Shown piece by piece: positions 4,878 to 8,303 of a stretch of DNA of 8,303 bases (the stretch's first letter is position 1; every line of letters begins with the position of its first letter). The translations under genes and the position numbers were made by a program. Under the pieces are notes generated by a model that was not told the DNA's origin, ran no database searches, and worked only from the letters and a program-made list of their open reading frames with translations. Origin of the DNA: Ekhidna sp. (GTDB lineage: Bacteria > Bacteroidota > Bacteroidia > Cytophagales > Cyclobacteriaceae); the NCBI GenBank assembly GCA_013214445.1, contig JABSPG010000158.1:1-8303 (forward strand). Direction: 5' to 3'.

Positions 4878-7800
4878 ATGATCTCACGTTTATCTCTCAC
4901 CATTGCGTTGATCATGTCAATGATCATATGCTATGCTCAATGTGATCTTTTGTCCGGATCTAGAAGGGTGGATTACGAGACAGATGGCACATGTGCGCCT
5001 GTGGAAGTGACCAGGTTTGAAATCACTTACACATTTATCGTAGCTCAAGAGCCTGCAGACATTATGGTTCGTTTTTTCTGGAATGATCCGGCTAATACAA
5101 CTGAAGATGCGACCATCACAAACGGAAAGCTATCTGCAGTTGGTAATATGGAGTTCACTGCTACAGCCTCGGCTTTTACCTATGATCGGGAGCCGGAATG
5201 CTTTTTTGAACCACAGTCTTTCATCTACATCGCAGGTACACAGTGCGAAAGCTCTGAACAAGTGCAGCTGGTGACCGCCTGGGATACGGACGATGATTTT
5301 GGAGGTGAGATGGACATTGCCCCTAGTAACTATGATGTCTGTGAGAATACAGCAATTTCAAATGTCATTTTTACAGATGCCTCCGTGTTCAACTGTAACT
5401 TGAACGATAGCCCAGACAATCCCAATCAAATCACTCGTCATACCCAGTTTGTTTATGGAACTAACTACTTAGCGGGATCCATTCGAGATATAACGCTCAA
5501 TGATATTGGCGTAATAAATGTCACAGACGGAGATGGCAACCTTATTGGAACGGAAACCAGAGGAACCCCTGGCCTACTTATAACTGGAGGATACTTTGGT
5601 GCAATAGACACGGTATTTACACCCGCCAACGCTCCCACAAGCGTATCTTTACCCCTATCAGCTCCTGCAAACCCTTCCAATGCGATTGGTAGCCAATTTG
5701 AGATCACCTTATTCAATTGGAATACCTGTAATCCATTCAACGGAGATATCAACAATCCGAACTACGAGGATGCAGTCTCTGAGACTGCATTGATTACTAT
5801 CGTGGCTGCTCCTGCACCAGGTTTTATTGCTCGAGAAGGTGGTCCAGGAGGACCAACACCAGACAGCTTTTGTATTAATGAAGATATCTATTTTGATAAT
5901 CAAACTCCCGGCGCTGGAGGACTAATTTTTAGATGGGAGTTTTATGATGGTGATAGCGACACAGATCCACTCCTTAACACTTCAGATGATGTCAATCCTA
6001 CATTTCAATATCAAACGGGTGGCGACAAATTGGTAAGACTAATTGCTACCGATCCTGATGCTGATGGCATCTGTGAAGTGATCTATGATGGCATCATAAA
6101 CCTGTCCCCCGATGCGATTGCTGCATTCGATATCACAGAAAGCACATTTAACACCGTTATAAATCCAACTTTTTGTCAAAACGGTGAAGACTCATTTGAA
6201 GTAGGCTTTGTGGACAGAACACTGCTCGTGCCAAATACAGAAATGAGGTATGAGTTTTATCGTGAGGGAAACCCGCCTACCTCAGGCACCCCAGATGAAA
6301 CCGAACCCGACGATGGGTCATACCTAGACATGATGAATGTGCCAGCTTTCAGTAAGATATTCACTACTGAAGAATATGTTGTAGTTAGGCTTGTTGCCCG
6401 TAACAGCGCCTCGCAATGTAGTAGTGTAGCAGAAGATACTGTATTTGTTTATGGTAGACCTCAGCCGACGTTTAGTATAAACGAAACTTGTCAAAATCAA
6501 AGGACTTCTTTTTCGGAAATTGCTGATGCTATCGGCTCTCTCACCACACAAGTAAACGACGATAGTGTAAATAGATACGAATGGGATTTCAGTTACGATG
6601 GTAGCTTTAATTCCGAACTAGTTCGCACAGACAATTCAGACTTTGATTGGTTTTTAGATGGAAACAATGTAGCTACAGGTGTCGAGCCTGCTACGTCCAT
6701 TGCAGGTATTTATACTGTAGGTCTACAATTGACCACAGTCAAAGGTGGTTGCTCCGATATCATCACTCAAGAGGTGATCGTTCATCCAAACCCCAATGCA
6801 CAAATAGTACATGATGCCATAGACGACCTATGTCCAGGAGATACAATCACATTTACCAACTTATCAAACAATCCTGTTATTGCGACTACCTATTCCATCA
6901 AATTCTCTCACCCTCCATCCGGATATGATGTTTCCAGAGAGGTACTTGGTGTAACCAAGGCATTTGTATTTGAAAATCCTGATGACAGCACTAGGACTTA
7001 TCAAGCACAGCTTACAGCTACTTCGTCAGCTGGGTGTATCAGTCTCAGCGAAATAGAAACTTTCCGAGTTTCCCCAGATGAAAAGGTAAGTTTTTCAGAT
7101 CCATTTTACAGCTTTTTCAATTCCAACTGCTCTCCGTGGGTTAGTACTATGCAAGTTGCGCAATCCACCATAAACCTAGATGCAGAAGCATACACCTGGA
7201 CCCTAAGGAGTAATGGCCTGGTGCAAGATGGATACCCTATAACCGTTTTGAATTCCGACCCTGATTTTAACTCTTTCGATTACGAGGTTATAAACCTCAG
7301 TAATTCGACCCAGAACTATCAAATGACTTTAGAGGCTGAAAAAACAGGAGTCTGCATTAGTAGCGACACTTTTAACATTCAAATAAGCCCACAGCCAGCC
7401 GCTACTTTTACTCTGACCAGAGCAGATGACTGTGACCAAGTCGTTTTCACATTAGAAGCGACTCAAAAAGGATTAGTGGATTACGATTGGACATTCTCTC
7501 CCACTCCTGACATCACTGCAGGCAATGATGAGTCTATTCAGGTATCCTACACTAGAAGAAATGCTACTGAAGATGACTTTAATGCGACCATTGCACTCGT
7601 CACCACAAACTTAGCACCATGCATTAGTGATCCAGAAGTCTTGATAGAAACCATTGAGAAAAAGCGTCCTCCAATTACTGCAGCTTTTGAAATGAGTACC
7701 ACTGAGCTGCAGCTTCCAGAAAACACCATCACGCTCACCAATAATAGCTCTACTGGTACTGGATTCTCCTATCTATGGGATTTTGGTGATGGAACAACCT

Positions 7801-8303
7801 CTACAGAACAAAATCCAGGAATTCATGAATACAATCGATTTGGAACCTACACAATTACATTAGAGGTTAAGGACAACTTTTGCACTGCCCAAACGTCACA
7901 ATCACTGACAGTACTTCCTGCCTCTCCTCAGCTCGATTTTGAAGCTGATATCTTGGAAGGATGCGCACCATTAACGGTTCAATTCACGAATCTATCAATT
8001 GGAGCTGTTCCCGGAGAGTACCTTTGGGAATTTGGGGATGGTAGCATATCACGAGCAGATAACCCTACTTATACTTTTTTTCAGTCGGGAGAATTTAGTA
8101 TTAGATTGAGAGGAGAAAATGAGATAGGGGAAACCGCAGAGGTAAATAAAGAGGCGTACATCACCGTCCATGCCAGACCTTTTGCCGACTTTCTCGTTTC
8201 TTCGCGAGTAGTCTATATTCCAGATCAAGAAGCCTTCTTTAATAACTTGAGTAAGAATGCTACCAGCTACTTCTGGGATTTTGGGGACGGAACTACATCC
8301 ATA
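4878..8303 (+). CDS. Large secreted multi-PKD/Ig-like surface protein (3'-truncated)
   Basis: One open frame of 1142 codons runs from ATG 4878 to the last base with no stop. Residues 1-20 form a signal peptide (charged Arg4, hydrophobic core, likely cleavage after CYA). Residues about 21-311 are a region I do not recognise, containing FVYGTNYLAG and a G/D/N-rich stretch. Residues about 312-930 form six diverged Ig/PKD-like modules, each with a paired cysteine and joined by P-rich linkers (such as VHPNPNA, ISPQPAATF). Residues about 931 to the end are three canonical PKD modules with WDFGDG at 967, WEFGDG at 1050 and WDFGDG at 1133. PKD modules are beta-sandwich folds common in exported adhesins, glycan-binding enzymes and gliding-associated proteins of Bacteroidota. 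A surface or adhesion role, perhaps with a T9SS sorting domain or gliding-associated C-terminal domain beyond the window, is inference. The ATG has no Shine-Dalgarno site. The gene stands alone on its strand here. Confidence 0.9.
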   Translation, partial: MISRLSLTIALIMSMIICYAQCDLLSGSRRVDYETDGTCAPVEVTRFEITYTFIVAQEPADIMVRFFWNDPANTTEDATITNGKLSAVGNMEFTATASAFTYDREPECFFEPQSFIYIAGTQCESSEQVQLVTAWDTDDDFGGEMDIAPSNYDVCENTAISNVIFTDASVFNCNLNDSPDNPNQITRHTQFVYGTNYLAGSIRDITLNDIGVINVTDGDGNLIGTETRGTPGLLITGGYFGAIDTVFTPANAPTSVSLPLSAPANPSNAIGSQFEITLFNWNTCNPFNGDINNPNYEDAVSETALITIVAAPAPGFIAREGGPGGPTPDSFCINEDIYFDNQTPGAGGLIFRWEFYDGDSDTDPLLNTSDDVNPTFQYQTGGDKLVRLIATDPDADGICEVIYDGIINLSPDAIAAFDITESTFNTVINPTFCQNGEDSFEVGFVDRTLLVPNTEMRYEFYREGNPPTSGTPDETEPDDGSYLDMMNVPAFSKIFTTEEYVVVRLVARNSASQCSSVAEDTVFVYGRPQPTFSINETCQNQRTSFSEIADAIGSLTTQVNDDSVNRYEWDFSYDGSFNSELVRTDNSDFDWFLDGNNVATGVEPATSIAGIYTVGLQLTTVKGGCSDIITQEVIVHPNPNAQIVHDAIDDLCPGDTITFTNLSNNPVIATTYSIKFSHPPSGYDVSREVLGVTKAFVFENPDDSTRTYQAQLTATSSAGCISLSEIETFRVSPDEKVSFSDPFYSFFNSNCSPWVSTMQVAQSTINLDAEAYTWTLRSNGLVQDGYPITVLNSDPDFNSFDYEVINLSNSTQNYQMTLEAEKTGVCISSDTFNIQISPQPAATFTLTRADDCDQVVFTLEATQKGLVDYDWTFSPTPDITAGNDESIQVSYTRRNATEDDFNATIALVTTNLAPCISDPEVLIETIEKKRPPITAAFEMSTTELQLPENTITLTNNSSTGTGFSYLWDFGDGTTSTEQNPGIHEYNRFGTYTITLEVKDNFCTAQTSQSLTVLPASPQLDFEADILEGCAPLTVQFTNLSIGAVPGEYLWEFGDGSISRADNPTYTFFQSGEFSIRLRGENEIGETAEVNKEAYITVHARPFADFLVSSRVVYIPDQEAFFNNLSKNATSYFWDFGDGTTSI
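5811..7667 (+). repeat. Six diverged cysteine-paired Ig/PKD-like modules
   Basis: Within the large secreted protein, residues about 312-930 split at proline-rich linkers into six modules of roughly 93-117 residues. Each has one cysteine near its beginning and one near its end: 332/399, 433/514, 538/625, 652/720, 751/826 and 852/915. In four of them a tryptophan follows the first cysteine by 19-31 residues (Trp353, 569, 774, 871), consistent with the core strand of an Ig-like sandwich. Sequence identity between modules is low, so these are old duplications or a shared fold, not recent DNA repeats. Module limits are approximate. Confidence 0.65.
7668..8303 (+). repeat. Three tandem canonical PKD domains (third cut by window end)
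   Basis: Residues about 931-1013, 1014-1100 and 1101 to the end each follow the PKD pattern: an aF.a...... start, a V.F.N.S-type strand (ITLTNNS, VQFTNLS, AFFNNLS), then W-[DE]-FGDG, and in the two complete copies a (Y)xFx..G.[FY].I.L segment (HEYNRFGTYTITL, YTFFQSGEFSIRL). The diagnostic motif recurs at residues 967, 1050 and 1133, exactly 83 residues apart each time. The DNA copies have diverged, so these are stable domain duplications. The array probably continues past the window. Confidence 0.9.

Noticed and set aside
4929..4943. Lipoprotein signal (lipobox) at YAQC in the PKD protein
   Set aside because: The residue before the cysteine is Gln and not Gly/Ala/Ser, and the -3 position is Tyr, so signal peptidase I cleavage after CYA is the better reading.
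5083..5274. Plus-strand ORF of 63 codons
   Set aside because: It is out of frame within the long 4878-8303 reading frame, which carries the signal peptide and domain pattern.
5465..7741. Several minus-strand ORFs of 64-96 codons
   Set aside because: All are antisense to the secreted PKD protein and show no domain, start signal or conserved motif.
1..8303. CRISPR array, tRNA, insertion sequence or defence island
   Set aside because: I saw no direct-repeat/spacer pattern, no cloverleaf-like sequence, no transposase and no terminal inverted repeats on either strand.

Overview
The window looks like chromosomal DNA from a member of the Bacteroidota, most likely a Cytophagales-type gliding marine or soil bacterium. 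Three things point this way: the gene order of the SUF iron-sulfur operon with a bacilliredoxin at its end, A/T-rich leaders without clear Shine-Dalgarno sites, and a very long secreted protein built from PKD/Ig-like modules, a type common among gliding and type IX secretion (T9SS) cell-surface proteins. The taxonomic call is an inference from gene content; no rRNA or marker gene is present.

Left part (1-4162, + strand): the 3' part of a SUF operon. In order it holds sufC (5' end outside the window), sufD, sufS, sufE, a DUF59/MIP18-family gene (SufT-like), and, after a 57-bp gap, a BrxA/BrxB-family bacilliredoxin. The first five genes are joined by stop/start overlaps of 4, 1, 1 and 4 bases, so they are almost certainly one transcript with translational coupling. 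SufS and SufE take sulfur from cysteine, SufC and SufD (with SufB, presumably just upstream) form the scaffold ATPase complex, the DUF59 protein is probably a maturation or transfer factor, and the bacilliredoxin probably handles low-molecular-weight-thiol disulfides. A strong intrinsic terminator (4128-4162) closes the operon.

Middle (4167-4877): a convergent minus-strand gene for a small four-helix membrane methyltransferase of the isoprenylcysteine carboxyl methyltransferase/PEMT-like group, followed by a 258-bp A/T-rich divergent intergenic region. That region holds a candidate Bacteroidota-type promoter, an exact 18-bp palindrome overlapping its -7 box, further copies of the GATTAA half-site, and a tiny 25-codon ORF behind a GGAGG.

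Right part (4878-8303, + strand): one uninterrupted reading frame of 1142 codons that runs off the window end. It starts with a signal peptide, continues with an N-terminal region I do not recognise, then about six diverged Ig/PKD-like modules each with a conserved pair of cysteines, then three canonical PKD modules whose W-[DE]-FGDG motifs are exactly 83 residues apart. It is probably a large exported adhesin-like or gliding-associated surface protein. Because it has no stop codon in the window, a start-to-stop ORF list would miss it.

I see no tRNA, rRNA, CRISPR array, insertion sequence or recognisable defence system. The most unusual parts are the modular surface protein and the structured region upstream of it.
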